Source: Pectobacterium polaris (GTDB lineage: Bacteria > Pseudomonadota > Gammaproteobacteria > Enterobacterales > Enterobacteriaceae). Taken from it: a DNA stretch of 64,000 nucleotides. A model generated the notes under the pieces. That model worked only from the letters and a program-made list of their open reading frames with translations, searched no databases and was not told where the DNA came from. Of the stretch, positions 16,988 through 25,882 are shown piece by piece (positions within the stretch are counted from its first letter, which is position 1; each line of letters starts with the position of its first letter). The position numbers and the translations under genes are program-made. The stretch lies in NCBI RefSeq assembly GCF_002307355.1, contig NZ_CP017481.1, positions 2,852,001 through 2,916,000 of the forward strand, written 5' to 3'.

Positions 16988-17223
16988 GTAACGGCCTCAA
17001 TAAAAGCAAGAAAGTACCCATGATATAGATGGCATCCTAAAAGTATAGTGCTGACCTATACCTAAGTCTAACTACTGTTACCCCATGATATCACTTATAA
17101 TTTTTTCATGAACAGGACAATTTATAAAAAAATTCAAGAAAGTAAATTTTAAAAAAATTGTTACAAATTGATTTGCCAACCCAGGGAATTACCCATAATT
17201 TTGTTCCTGTTCCGTCTACTGAA

Positions 17224-17258
17224 TTTAGGGTGTGTGGTATCAAACCACGCGCCCTAAA
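17224..17258. repeat. 35-bp inverted repeat in the gap between virR and the TetR gene
   Basis: TTTAGGGTGTGTGGT (17224-17238) pairs with ACCACGCGCCCTAAA (17244-17258), with two G-T wobbles and a 5-nt loop. It lies in the 494-bp gap 16988-17481, where I see no convincing gene; the rest is AT-rich and includes the virR promoter. It could be a terminator remnant or mobile-element scar; no function is evident. Confidence 0.45.
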
Positions 17259-17481
17259 AACAGGGATCCCGTCATTCGGAGCTGGATAGTAAATAATCCG
17301 TTTTCGCTTATCAACCCCCATCGTCCTTTGCTGTTCATCGTCATGTCTTTCTCGTCCTTCTCCCGTTGTTACAGGCTGCAATGCGGCTTTGTGTAAAGAG
17401 GCGGCGGCGAGGCTAATGTTTTGATAATATTGCTATATCGAATCCTATTTTGCTCGTCAGCATCGGCTGGCAGGAGTGGTG

Positions 17482-18096
17482 ATGAAAGTCCGCACTAAGG
17501 CTCGCCGTGAGGCCATCGTGAAAACAGCGGCGCTGCTTTTTCAGGAAATGGGCTATGAACGCGCCACCATGAATGAGCTGGCGAAGCGGGTCGGTGGTTC
17601 CAAGGCGACGCTGTATGGCTATTTTTCAACCAAAGAAGAACTGTTTACAGCTGTCGTTCGTGAACATGCGACCATGCATCTGTCCGAGGCAACGGCGGAG
17701 CTGATGACAGACACGCTGGCAGCCGAAACGCTGGACGTGCAGCTGACGCGCTTCGGCGAACGCATTCTCTACGTGTTGACCAACGATAGTAGCGCGATGG
17801 CGATTTATCGGATGGTGGTGGCAGAGGCCGGGCATTCCGATATTGGGTCGCTGTTTTATGATTCTGGCCCGAAAGAGAACGTCGATAAGCTGTCCGAGCT
17901 AATGGCGGCGGCGATAGCACGGCAGGAATTGAAACCCGGAAACCCACGTTTGCGGGCGTTACAGTTTTTGGCGCTGCTGACGGCAGAAATCGATGACCGC
18001 ATATTCTACCGTCATTTACAGCCAATAAGCCTCGAACGCATCCGCGAGATTGTCGGGGATGCGGTCAGTATGTTTATGGCCGGTGCGGCGGCGTAG
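17482..18096 (+). CDS. TetR/AcrR-family transcriptional regulator
   Basis: The 204-aa protein has a classic TetR helix-turn-helix at its N-terminus (ALLFQEMGYERATMNELAKR, GGSKATLYGYFSTKEELF) and a ligand-binding helical C-terminus of the AcrR/YcfQ type. I use the ATG at 17482 because AGGAG lies 5 bp before it; the in-frame GTG at 17476 overlaps that ribosome site. The gene is convergent with and overlaps pqiC by 23 bp. It may regulate itself or the pqi operon, but no operator was identified. Confidence 0.83.
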   Translation: MKVRTKARREAIVKTAALLFQEMGYERATMNELAKRVGGSKATLYGYFSTKEELFTAVVREHATMHLSEATAELMTDTLAAETLDVQLTRFGERILYVLTNDSSAMAIYRMVVAEAGHSDIGSLFYDSGPKENVDKLSELMAAAIARQELKPGNPRLRALQFLALLTAEIDDRIFYRHLQPISLERIREIVGDAVSMFMAGAAA

Positions 18097-18709
18097 AGCA
18101 GGTGCCTTGGCGATTCGGCATCCAGCGAGTCGCCGTTGCGGCGATTTGCTCCGCTAGCCGCGTGACGGCCTGCTGCTGAGCGTGCAGCATGGCGGTATCA
18201 CTGTTCGCCGACGGCTCGATAAACTGGCTGCGACAGATCAACCGTGCGCGTTCATCTTCTTTTCCAACGGCGCTTAGGCTCCAGTCTGCGTCGAACGTCA
18301 CCGATTGGCCGGGCCAGCTATCAAATCGCCGAACCTGAAGCTGAATTCTGACTACCGGCGTGTCTGCCGAACGCACCAAGCCTGAAACATCCTGCGTGTT
18401 GAGACGCCGCGTCAGATCGGCAGAAAGCGCGGTACGGATTTCCTCACTCAGCGGGCTGAGCCAACGGTCGTTATCCAGCACGACGGCACCGCTATCACCC
18501 TGTCGAATAACGAGCTGCGACGTATCAAGCTGTGCGGGTATACCAACGGGCAGCACATCGATAAAAAAGGGTGCTGCATGTGTTGTGTTTGTCATAAAGG
18601 AGAGAGTTGCAGCAGGCGTCAGCAGCGTGTGGTAACGCACCTGAGGCGACGAGCAGGCGCTCAGCAACGCCATAACGGTAAGCGATAAGAATAATGCCAC
18701 TCGTTTCAT
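18074..18709 (-). CDS. pqiC: PqiC-type lipoprotein of the intermembrane lipid transporter
   Basis: The 211-aa protein has a lipoprotein signal peptide with lipobox LLSACSS, then the PqiC/YmbA (DUF330) domain with RYHTLL near the N-terminus and a DDNRWLSPLSEEI-type segment (LDNDRWLSPL). PqiC sits on the inner face of the outer membrane and docks the PqiB tube. The start overlaps the pqiB stop by ATGA. The 3' end overlaps the convergent TetR gene by 23 bp, so the last residues are shared DNA. Confidence 0.85.
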   Translation of the reverse strand: MKRVALFLSLTVMALLSACSSPQVRYHTLLTPAATLSFMTNTTHAAPFFIDVLPVGIPAQLDTSQLVIRQGDSGAVVLDNDRWLSPLSEEIRTALSADLTRRLNTQDVSGLVRSADTPVVRIQLQVRRFDSWPGQSVTFDADWSLSAVGKEDERARLICRSQFIEPSANSDTAMLHAQQQAVTRLAEQIAATATRWMPNRQGTCSTPPHRP

Positions 18710-20352
18710 CTTGAAGATCCTTCTCGGGAAAGGGGACCGTGGTTCAATGCTGCCGACGATGAATCACTTGGTCGCCCTTGCAGCAGCGACTCCGGATGAC
18801 GGTCAATCTGCTCGGCCAGACTGCGCAGGGCGCGTAAGGTGCGCTGAATTTCCTGTAGTGACTGCGTGATGCCCAGTTGCAGTGGCGAATCCTCTTCCAG
18901 AACATCCTGTGCGCGGCGTGTAGCCTGCTGCATTTGTTTCATCAGCCGATTGGCCTCTGGCAATGTTTGTCCGTTAACCTGTCGCAGCGCTTTATTGGTT
19001 TCTACCAGCGTGGTGTTCATGTTGCGGCCAATCTCATCCAGCGGCAGGTTATCGATCTTGCCGATGATGCTCGCCATCTGCGTTTGTAACCGATCGAATC
19101 CCCCATCGACGGTGGGCAGCACTAACGGGCGGGCGTTGAGATCAAACGGTGTCTTTGCCGCATCGGGCACAAAATCAAGTGAGATATAAAGCTGTCCGGT
19201 CAGCAAATTGCTCGGTGCCACTTGAGCACGCAGACCGTGTTCAACCAGATCGCGCGTAAACTCAGCCGTTTGCTGCTCGAGCGACATCGCCTGTTTAGGT
19301 AACTTATCCAGCACGTTGCCGAGCCGGTTAGGAAACACGTCAATGCTGACGACGGTTGGAAAGCGATAGCCCGTTTTACTGTAATCCAACTCAATGGCGG
19401 TCACGTAGCCGATTTTGACGCTGGAGAATTCAACGGGGGCACCGACCTCCAGACCGTGCAGCGAGCGGTCAAAGCGGAGTTTGAAGGGAGTAGGCGGGCC
19501 ATCCGGTGGTGACAGGGCCGATTCCCGATCGTTCGCCAGCTTATAGGTGGTCAGCGGTTCCGGTCGGGCAATCGCGTTGTCCAGATCGGGCGTGGAAAAC
19601 GCAATACCGCCAGCCATAACGGCCGCGAGGGTTTGTGTTCTGAGACGAAAACCGTTGGCGTCCACCGAGAGATCCACGCCGCTGGCATTCCAGAAGCGGG
19701 TATTTGGCGTAACAAATCGGTCGTAGGGCGCATCAATGAAAACCTGAAGCTGAACGCCGCGCCCATCGCGATTCAACTGGTAAGACGCGACACGGCCGAC
19801 GGGGATGCGGCGGTAGTAAACCGGCGAACCACTATCCAGCGATCCGAGATCGTCCGCTTGGATGACAAAACGGCTGCCCGGCATGCCGTTAATCACCGCG
19901 GGCGGCGACTCTAAACCGATAAAGCGAGTTTCTCCCTGAGTCGATTCGCCTTTATCAGCTCCGATGTAAGCGCCGGAAAGCAGAGTATCGATGCCCGTCA
20001 CGCCGTTGATGGCGACGCGTGGACGAACCACCCAAAAACGACTATCGGTATGCGCCAGATTTTCCGCATTTTTATTGAGCTGTACCGTGACGAGAACCTG
20101 CTGACTGTCCTGACTCAGCGAGATGTCTTTTACACTGCCTACCACGACGTCTTTATATTTGACGACGGTGCGACCCGCTTCAAGACCGCTTGCACTCTGA
20201 AAGGAAATCACGATTTCCGGCCCGGTGTCCGACCAGGTGTGAATCAGCATGGCGAGCCCCGTTAGCATGGCGAGTGCTGGTACCAGCCAGATTAATGAGA
20301 TTCGCCAGCGTTGGCGGATAATCACCGGCTCGCCGGGTTGTTCGTGGATCAT
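18706..20352 (-). CDS. pqiB: PqiB, MCE-domain protein spanning the periplasm
   Basis: The 548-aa protein has one N-terminal membrane helix (about residues 17-37) and three MCE/MlaD domains (starting near ETVISFQSASGLEAG-like, PVYYRRIPVGRVASYQLN and PVEFSSVKIGYVTAIELDYS), then a long C-terminal helix. Length and three-domain layout match PqiB (about 546 aa) rather than the seven-domain YebT. PqiB forms a hollow tube for lipid movement between membranes and is linked to envelope-stress tolerance. It overlaps pqiC and the upstream pqiA-like gene by 4 bp each. Confidence 0.9.
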   Translation of the reverse strand: MIHEQPGEPVIIRQRWRISLIWLVPALAMLTGLAMLIHTWSDTGPEIVISFQSASGLEAGRTVVKYKDVVVGSVKDISLSQDSQQVLVTVQLNKNAENLAHTDSRFWVVRPRVAINGVTGIDTLLSGAYIGADKGESTQGETRFIGLESPPAVINGMPGSRFVIQADDLGSLDSGSPVYYRRIPVGRVASYQLNRDGRGVQLQVFIDAPYDRFVTPNTRFWNASGVDLSVDANGFRLRTQTLAAVMAGGIAFSTPDLDNAIARPEPLTTYKLANDRESALSPPDGPPTPFKLRFDRSLHGLEVGAPVEFSSVKIGYVTAIELDYSKTGYRFPTVVSIDVFPNRLGNVLDKLPKQAMSLEQQTAEFTRDLVEHGLRAQVAPSNLLTGQLYISLDFVPDAAKTPFDLNARPLVLPTVDGGFDRLQTQMASIIGKIDNLPLDEIGRNMNTTLVETNKALRQVNGQTLPEANRLMKQMQQATRRAQDVLEEDSPLQLGITQSLQEIQRTLRALRSLAEQIDRHPESLLQGRPSDSSSAALNHGPLSREGSSR

Positions 20353-20972
20353 TTCTTGTCACCTTTCCAGATAAGACGCGGGTCATAGCTCATGGCCGAT
20401 AGCATGGTCAGTATCACCACCAGCCCAAAAAAAAGAATGCCGCTGCGAGGTTCCGCTTCACTCAGCGGCGGAAATCTGACGAGTGCAGAGATGGCGGCAA
20501 TGACGACGACATCCAGCATGGACCAGTAACCCACCCATTCCGTTAGCCGATACAGTGCCGCGCGTTCGGCCATCGCTTTACTGCTTTTTTGGCGAGACAT
20601 AACGAGCAGCAGGCCGAGAATCAGAAATTTCATACAGGGGATGACAATGCTGGCAGTAAAGATCAGCAGGGCGATGCCGTAATCGCCGCTGTGCCAGAAA
20701 TCCATCACGCCGCTTAAGATGGTGCTTTCGTTCCCCAGCCCGAAAAAACGGATGTACATCACGGGTAACACGTTCGCGGGAATGTAGAAAATCAGGGCGG
20801 CGACCAGTAACGCGGAAGAGAACGTGGTGCTGTCCTTATGGGAAGATGTCAACCGCGACTGGCAGCGTGGGCAACGTGCCGCGTCATGCGTGTCGGCATC
20901 ATGCTGGCAGACGAGCCCGCATACCGGGCAGGCGACCAACGGCAACGGCTGGGCGGACAGATTACTTTTCAT
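20349..20972 (-). CDS. PqiA-like membrane protein, second half (one PqiA domain)
   Basis: The 207-aa protein is a single PqiA domain: a zinc-ribbon start (CPVCGLVCQ, CPRCQSRL) and four membrane helices, with FSSALLVAALIFYIPANVLP and the family-typical FWHSGDYGIALLIF. E. coli PqiA is one chain of about 417 aa with two such domains; here they are separate genes. This one corresponds to the C-terminal half. It overlaps pqiB by 4 bp and the first half gene by 11 bp, so the two halves are probably made together and pair in the inner membrane. Confidence 0.85.
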   Translation of the reverse strand: MKSNLSAQPLPLVACPVCGLVCQHDADTHDAARCPRCQSRLTSSHKDSTTFSSALLVAALIFYIPANVLPVMYIRFFGLGNESTILSGVMDFWHSGDYGIALLIFTASIVIPCMKFLILGLLLVMSRQKSSKAMAERAALYRLTEWVGYWSMLDVVVIAAISALVRFPPLSEAEPRSGILFFGLVVILTMLSAMSYDPRLIWKGDKK

Positions 20973-21600
20973 GGCTGACCACGCTGCGGTTGCTGTCCGT
21001 GGGCACCAGCGACCACAGCGGGCGCAGATCCAGACTGTTGACGACGACGAGCAGCAACATCAGCGCGGCCATCGCCCAGCAGCCCGCTCCCGGCATGACC
21101 TGCATAAAGCCGGAAAGCTTGATGGCGGCGATTAGAAAACCCAGCGTCGCAATCTCCAACATGCTCCAGGGACGAAGCCACAGCAGTATCTTCATCACGG
21201 AGATAAAACCGGGGGCGCAGCGGCCTTGGTTGGCGAACATCAGTACCCAGCCAGTCAGCATGATTTGCAGAAACGGGGCAATAATCAGGAGAAAAAGACA
21301 GCCTATCGCCAGCGGCAAGGTCGCCCCGTTAGCCAGCGCGAGCGCCGCTTGCCACAGCGTGGCCGTATTCTGTAGCGCATGGAAACTGACGCTCAGTACC
21401 GGATAGATATTGGCGATAAAAAACAGGACGGCTGCTGTTTGTATCAGCGCCAGCCGATGCCCGATATTCATCCAGCCTGAACGATAAAGTGTGGCCTGAC
21501 AGCGTGTGCAGCGTGCCGCCTCACCGGGGTTTAACGCCCGGTAATGATGCACGCTGTCGCAGTGCGGACAGATAATTAAGTGGGGATAGATTGTCATCAT
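20962..21600 (-). CDS. PqiA-like membrane protein, first half (one PqiA domain)
   Basis: This 212-aa single PqiA domain has a zinc ribbon (ICPHCDSVHHYRALN, ARCTRCQATLYR) and four helices, including FFIANIYPVLSVSFHALQNT. It corresponds to the N-terminal half of the usual double-domain PqiA. The ATG at 21600 (MMTIYPH) is preferred; an in-frame GTG at 21612 adds four residues and lacks a better ribosome site. It is the first gene of the operon pqiA1-pqiA2-pqiB-pqiC. Confidence 0.83.
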   Translation of the reverse strand: MMTIYPHLIICPHCDSVHHYRALNPGEAARCTRCQATLYRSGWMNIGHRLALIQTAAVLFFIANIYPVLSVSFHALQNTATLWQAALALANGATLPLAIGCLFLLIIAPFLQIMLTGWVLMFANQGRCAPGFISVMKILLWLRPWSMLEIATLGFLIAAIKLSGFMQVMPGAGCWAMAALMLLLVVVNSLDLRPLWSLVPTDSNRSVVSHEK

Positions 21601-21631
21601 GCTGTTCCGCACCGTGATAGTCGTTTTTCGC

Positions 21632-22294
21632 TTACTTCAGCATGTCAGCCAGTTCTTGCGCCGCTTTATCGATACCGACCTCTGCGGCGCTCAGTGCACC
21701 CACGCTGGCGCTGACGTTCATGGCGTTCGGATACTGCTTCGCGACATAGGCATTGAGCAGTTTGTTGGTCGTCGCATCATAAATTTCAACGGCATAGTTC
21801 ACTGAACCGTTGAGCAGACCTTCTTTGCCACGGATGGACTGCACGATGTTGTATGGCCCGCCAGCCAGATCGAATTTGGTAAACGTACCGGCAACGGGCG
21901 TCGTGGTATCGGCACCCGCCAGCGTCAGTTTCAGCCGCAATGTGCCGGGGGCTGGCGAGGTCACTTCGTTGAAACGGGAGCGCAAGGTTTTACTGAACGT
22001 ATCCTGCATATAGGCGGCCAGCGACTGCTTGTCCTGCTGTGACATGTCCTTAAACTGGTTATCGCTGCCCTGATAAATGCTGACTGGGTCGATGATGATG
22101 TGAGTGTATTGCGTCCAGTCGACGGGCGTGGTGTAGCGGTAAGGAATGCGATCCGCGTGCTCACCTGAGTTTTGCGCCAATTGCGAAAACGATGCGATGC
22201 CGCTGTAGCGCACGGGGGGATTACTCGCGCAGCCCGCGAGTACGACAGCCAGAGCCAATATGGTAGGACGTGCAACCCGGGATAATGTGAACAT
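21632..22294 (-). CDS. DUF3313-family lipoprotein
   Basis: The 220-aa protein has a lipoprotein signal peptide with lipobox VVLAGCAS and a soluble domain of the DUF3313 type (GEHADRIPYRYTTPVDWTQY, IIIDPVSIYQ). Function of the family is unknown; it is presumably anchored in the outer membrane. The ATG at 22294 follows AGGATT; the longer frame to 22366 adds a leader that would block the signal peptide. It lies 31 bp upstream of the pqiA-like genes on the same strand and may be co-transcribed with them. Confidence 0.8.
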   Translation of the reverse strand: MFTLSRVARPTILALAVVLAGCASNPPVRYSGIASFSQLAQNSGEHADRIPYRYTTPVDWTQYTHIIIDPVSIYQGSDNQFKDMSQQDKQSLAAYMQDTFSKTLRSRFNEVTSPAPGTLRLKLTLAGADTTTPVAGTFTKFDLAGGPYNIVQSIRGKEGLLNGSVNYAVEIYDATTNKLLNAYVAKQYPNAMNVSASVGALSAAEVGIDKAAQELADMLK

Positions 22295-22535
22295 ATGAGA
22301 ATCCTGTAAAGAGAACCGCGAAATAGCGTGATAACACGCAGCCTTAGCCACACGACGTCCAGTCACGCCAACTGCTGAGGTGCCAGAGCACCATCACTGT
22401 TGCTATACGTAAGTGTCGGCATGCGTACTTTTTATAAAACTGAACCGTACGGTATGTTTTTAGTTTTTTCTGACTGCGGTGTCAAGAGAGGTGTGAGGTT
22501 TTCTTCTCAGGCAACATTTCTGTCACGATTTGGGA

Positions 22536-22562
22536 TAAGGTGTTGGCAAATTCTGCCGATAT
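22536..22562 (+). promoter_or_regulatory. sigma-28 (FliA) flagellar promoter for cheV
   Basis: TAAGGTGT at 22536, an 11-bp spacer and GCCGATAT at 22555 match the enterobacterial FliA consensus TAAAGTTT-N11-GCCGATAA at 13 of 16 positions with exact spacing. It points at cheV, whose start codon is about 270 bp downstream, giving a long 5' leader. The 542-bp gap 22295-22836 shows no other convincing gene. Confidence 0.75.
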
Positions 22563-22836
22563 TAATGATTCAGGGAATGTTATCTGCACCTTAAGGATGC
22601 TAGCCGACTGTTATACTGAAGAGGGCTGATATCCGTCTACTGGTCCGATGATTAGCATCGTTGGATGATAAGGTTGACACACTTAAAAAATATTTACGTT
22701 TGACGCTGGATAAGATTGAAGAACACGACTATCACGTACAGTGGAGCGGTCGGATGTTGGTTCCTGTTTGCTCACATCTCGAATGTTGCCTGGTTACGGT
22801 ATACCTATAATGACAATGACTCGCACTGAGGAAAGC

Positions 22837-23805
22837 ATGGATAATTTTCAAAAAGAAATTGATGAGAGAACAAACCTCACCTCTGCTAATAAATTTGAAC
22901 TCTTATTATTCCAGCTGGGCAAATCACCTGAAGGTGGCAAATCTGAGCTGTTTGGCATCAACGTGTTTAAACTGCGTGAAATAGTGCCGATGCCTACGCT
23001 GACCAAAGCGGCTGGCATGAAATCGCCGATGCTGGGTATGGTCAACATTCGTGGACAAATCATTCCCGTTATCGATCTTCCTGCCGTAGTCGGCAGTTCA
23101 TCAGAAACTGGCCTGAACATTCTCCTTATCACGGAGTATGCACGTAGTACGCAGGCATTCGCCGTGGAGTCAGTCGACGATATCGTTCGTCTGGAATGGA
23201 GCCAGGTTCTGGCCGCTGAAGCGGGCGTGAGCAGCTCCTATATCACAAGTATCGCGCGTCTTGATAACGACAAAGACAGCAACCGTCTGGCGCTGGTGCT
23301 GGATGTTGAACAGATTCTGTTTGATATCATTCCTGGCGATCGCGAAACCAAGCTCAAGAACGCAGAAGAGAAAATTTACCCTTATACGCCAGGTGCGATT
23401 GCGATTGTGGCGGAAGATTCCAAAGTCGCTCGTTCGCTGCTTGAGCAGGGGCTAACCCAGATGGGCATTCCGTTTAGTATGCACATCACTGGACAGGATG
23501 CCTGGAACAAGATTCGACAAATTGCGCTAGAAGCACAGTCGGAAGGCCGACCTATCTCGGATAAGATCTCAATGGTCCTGACCGATTTGGAAATGCCGGA
23601 AATGGACGGCTTTACGCTGACAAGAAACATCAAGCGTGAAGAATACCTGAAGAATATCCCAGTGGTGATTCACTCTTCACTGTCCGGTAGCGCGAACGAA
23701 GATCACGTACGCAATGTTGGCGCAGATGCTTACGTCGCGAAATTCGAGATCAATGAACTGTCGACGGCGATTCAGACGGTACTGAATAAAGTGAAACGCC
23801 GCTAA
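22837..23805 (+). CDS. cheV: chemotaxis coupling protein CheV
   Basis: The 322-aa protein has an N-terminal CheW domain (residues about 18-165; FGINVFKLREIVPMP, GMVNIRGQIIPVIDLP) and a C-terminal receiver domain (about 190-320) with phosphoacceptor Asp250 in VLTDLEMPEMDGF and conserved Lys near YVAKFEI. CheV couples chemoreceptors to CheA and is modulated by phosphorylation. The ATG at 22837 has the strong ribosome site GAGGAAAGC; upstream in-frame ATGs add residues not seen in the family. It is monocistronic, with a sigma-28 promoter upstream and a terminator downstream. Confidence 0.92.
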   Translation: MDNFQKEIDERTNLTSANKFELLLFQLGKSPEGGKSELFGINVFKLREIVPMPTLTKAAGMKSPMLGMVNIRGQIIPVIDLPAVVGSSSETGLNILLITEYARSTQAFAVESVDDIVRLEWSQVLAAEAGVSSSYITSIARLDNDKDSNRLALVLDVEQILFDIIPGDRETKLKNAEEKIYPYTPGAIAIVAEDSKVARSLLEQGLTQMGIPFSMHITGQDAWNKIRQIALEAQSEGRPISDKISMVLTDLEMPEMDGFTLTRNIKREEYLKNIPVVIHSSLSGSANEDHVRNVGADAYVAKFEINELSTAIQTVLNKVKRR

Positions 23806-23832
23806 TTAGTCAAGCGCGCGTATTACCCTATT

Positions 23833-23880
23833 CGGCCTTTGCCTCCTCCTTGACGGGAGAGGGCAGAGGCCGATTTTTTT
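23833..23880 (+). terminator. rho-independent terminator after cheV
   Basis: CGGCCTTTGCCTC pairs with GAGGGCAGAGGCCG around a short loop, followed by ATTTTTTT, 28 bp after the cheV stop. Confidence 0.8.
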
Positions 23881-23920
23881 AGTCGTTGAATACGACCAGT
23901 ATTGATCTGGCGGCAGAAGA

Positions 23921-24760
23921 TTAATCCAAATCAGATGCCTGATGGCGCTCGGCGACCTGCTCAGACTCTTCACCCCAGGTGCGATTGACCTTGCGGCCAC
24001 GGATCACTGCTGGACGGGCGGCAATCTCGTCAGCCCAACGAATCACATGCTCATATTCGTGTACGGACAGGAACTCTCCAGCAGAGTAAAGCGTGTTTTG
24101 TACCAGCCCACCGTACCACGGCCAAACCGCAATATCGGCAATCGTATAGCTGTCGCCGGCCAGATAGCGGTTCTCTGCCAGTTGGCGGTTGAGCACATCC
24201 AACTGACGCTTGGTTTCCATCGTGAAGCGGTTGATCGGGTATTCAAACTTTTCCGGCGCGTAGGCGTAGAAATGGCCGAATCCGCCGCCAACGTAAGGGG
24301 CGGAACCCATCTGCCAGAAGAGCCAGTTCAGGGTTTCCGTACGTGTGGCGAGGTCGCTCGGCAGCAGCGCACCAAATTTCTCAGCCAGATACACCAGAAT
24401 GGAACCGGACTCGAATACGCGAATTGGCTTCTCGCCGCTTTGGTCAAGCAGTGCCGGGATTTTGGAGTTCGGGTTGACGTCGACAAACCCGCTGGAGAAC
24501 TGATCTCCATCACCAATTTTAATCAGCCAAGCGTCGTACTCTGCACCTGAATGGCCCAGCGCCAGCAACTCTTCCAGCATGATTGTCACTTTCACGCCGT
24601 TTGGCGTCGCCAGCGAATAAAGCTGAAGCGGATGTTTGCCAACGGGCAGCGCTTTTTCGTGCGTTGGTCCGGCTATCGGGCGGTTAATATTGGCAAAAGC
24701 ACCGCCGGAAGAAGCGGGCTGCCAGACTTTTGGCGGCACATACGTTGGGGAGGTAGCCAT
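23921..24760 (-). CDS. yghU: glutathione S-transferase family disulfide reductase YghU
   Basis: The 279-aa protein matches YghU over its whole length: an N-terminal extension (VPPKVWQPASSGGAFANINR), a thioredoxin-like GST domain (LYSLATPNGVKVTIMLEEL, NPNSKIPAL, FESGSILVYLAE) and the all-helical C-terminal domain (GQMGSAPYVGGGFGHF-like, DSYTIADIAVWPWYG). YghU/YfcG-type enzymes have little transferase activity and act as glutathione-dependent disulfide-bond oxidoreductases in the cytoplasm. It is monocistronic, and a 424-bp gap follows upstream. Confidence 0.92.
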   Translation of the reverse strand: MATSPTYVPPKVWQPASSGGAFANINRPIAGPTHEKALPVGKHPLQLYSLATPNGVKVTIMLEELLALGHSGAEYDAWLIKIGDGDQFSSGFVDVNPNSKIPALLDQSGEKPIRVFESGSILVYLAEKFGALLPSDLATRTETLNWLFWQMGSAPYVGGGFGHFYAYAPEKFEYPINRFTMETKRQLDVLNRQLAENRYLAGDSYTIADIAVWPWYGGLVQNTLYSAGEFLSVHEYEHVIRWADEIAARPAVIRGRKVNRTWGEESEQVAERHQASDLD

Positions 24761-24873
24761 TCAAAAACTCCTTATGCATGAAAAGAGAGCGAGTTAAGTC
24801 AATACCATAACAAACTCACGCGGCTCGCTGATACCGTTCTGTTCTATCTCTACTGCATATTGATATAACACGA

Positions 24874-24913
24874 GATCCGCACATTGCTGAGGGGGCTGAT
24901 CAATATGCGGATC
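24874..24913. repeat. inverted repeat upstream of yghU
   Basis: GATCCGCACATTG (24874-24886) and CAATATGCGGATC (24901-24913) are complementary at 12 of 13 positions with a 14-nt G-rich loop. It lies in the 424-bp gap 24761-25184, which otherwise shows only promoter-like AT-rich DNA. No T-run follows, so a terminator is unlikely. Confidence 0.45.
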
Positions 24914-25152
24914 GTCGTCAGAATTTACTTGCTAGTGGTAAAGCGTTAGCGCAAAAGACGCAGAATTTTAGCGGATTGTATCGCCACATCGACCCAATCT
25001 ACATATCACGGCATTGTGCGACTTTGTTCGCATGAGGCCAGCATGTCATTTCACTTGCATCGTAAATCTGGAATGCCGCTTCGGCTTCTTTAGTTATGTC
25101 GGTGCATGTCGTTTGTTATCACGTCATTATTCACATTATAGCTTTTAACCTA

Positions 25153-25170
25153 TATAGCATTTGAGCTATA
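25153..25170. promoter_or_regulatory. operator palindrome of the toxin-antitoxin pair
   Basis: TATAGC-N6-GCTATA is a perfect dyad immediately upstream of the toxin ribosome site GAGGTGG. A further TATAGC half-site lies 15 bp upstream. Toxin-antitoxin operons of the Hig type are usually repressed through such dyads by the antitoxin. Confidence 0.6.
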
Positions 25171-25184
25171 TTAGAGGTGGCCCA

Positions 25185-25538
25185 GTGTGGAAAATTGAAA
25201 CAACGGACGTGTTTGATAGCTGGTTCAGCACATTAAACGATAGGGATCGCGCATATGTGCTTGCAGCACTTATCGTGTTACGGGAAAAAGGTCCAATGTT
25301 ATCCAGGCCTTATGCTGATACGGTCAAAGGTTCCCGGTATAGCAACATGAAAGAATTGCGTATTCAGAGTCGAGGGATGCCAATACGGGCATTTTTTGCC
25401 TTTAACCCACATCGCACGGGGATTCTCCTCTGTGCGGGGAATAAGTCCGGCAATGAAAAGCGCTTTTATGATGAGATGATCGCGCTTGCTGATCGGGAAT
25501 TCACAAAGTATCTGAAAAAATCAGAGAAGAAGGGGTAA
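25185..25538 (+). CDS. RelE/HigB-family toxin
   Basis: The 117-aa protein begins at a GTG (VWKIETTDVFDSWF) 5 bp after GAGGTGG; the family N-terminus starts here, and an upstream TTG would add residues that are part of the operator. Conserved features are VLREKGPMLSRPYADTVKGS and RIQSRGMPIRAFFAFNPHRTG, the Gp49/HigB-like RelE branch, which cuts mRNA on the ribosome. The antitoxin gene follows 4 bp later. Toxin first and antitoxin second is the HigBA order. Confidence 0.85.
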   Translation: MWKIETTDVFDSWFSTLNDRDRAYVLAALIVLREKGPMLSRPYADTVKGSRYSNMKELRIQSRGMPIRAFFAFNPHRTGILLCAGNKSGNEKRFYDEMIALADREFTKYLKKSEKKG

Positions 25539-25542
25539 TGCT

Positions 25543-25845
25543 ATGGGCAGAACGCTTGAACAGCTTCTTACGGATGAAAAACCAGACGTCGTCGTTGATG
25601 CTCACGCTATAGCGGCAGACATGTTACTCAATATTCACCTCGCCGAACTGCGTGAGAGGGTGCAAAAAACGCAAGTGGAAATGGCGCAGGTGCTTGGATT
25701 AAAACAGCCGACCGTGGCGGTAATGGAGAAACCCGGTCGCGATCTGAAACTTTCCACACTCAAACGCTATGTTGAGGCGACCGGCAGTAAACTACGTCTT
25801 GATGTTGAACTGCCGGACGGCTCTCACTACGGCTTCACGCTGTAA
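25543..25845 (+). CDS. HigA-like XRE-family antitoxin
   Basis: The 100-aa protein has a helix-turn-helix in the C-terminal half (TQVEMAQVLGLKQPTVAVME, with LKLSTLKRYVEATGSKL) typical of XRE antitoxins encoded downstream of RelE/HigB toxins. It should bind and neutralise the toxin and repress the operon at the upstream palindrome. Spacing to the toxin gene is 4 bp. Confidence 0.85.
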   Translation: MGRTLEQLLTDEKPDVVVDAHAIAADMLLNIHLAELRERVQKTQVEMAQVLGLKQPTVAVMEKPGRDLKLSTLKRYVEATGSKLRLDVELPDGSHYGFTL

Positions 25846-25882
25846 CGCCCCATCTTGTATGGTAGCAAAGAGGTGACTTGCC

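Noticed and set aside
17106..17381. 91-codon frame on the minus strand upstream of virR
   Set aside because: No ribosome site, mixed low-complexity content, and it runs across an inverted repeat; no recognisable family.
23942..24550. 202-codon plus-strand frame opposite yghU
   Set aside because: Antisense shadow of a conserved GST gene.
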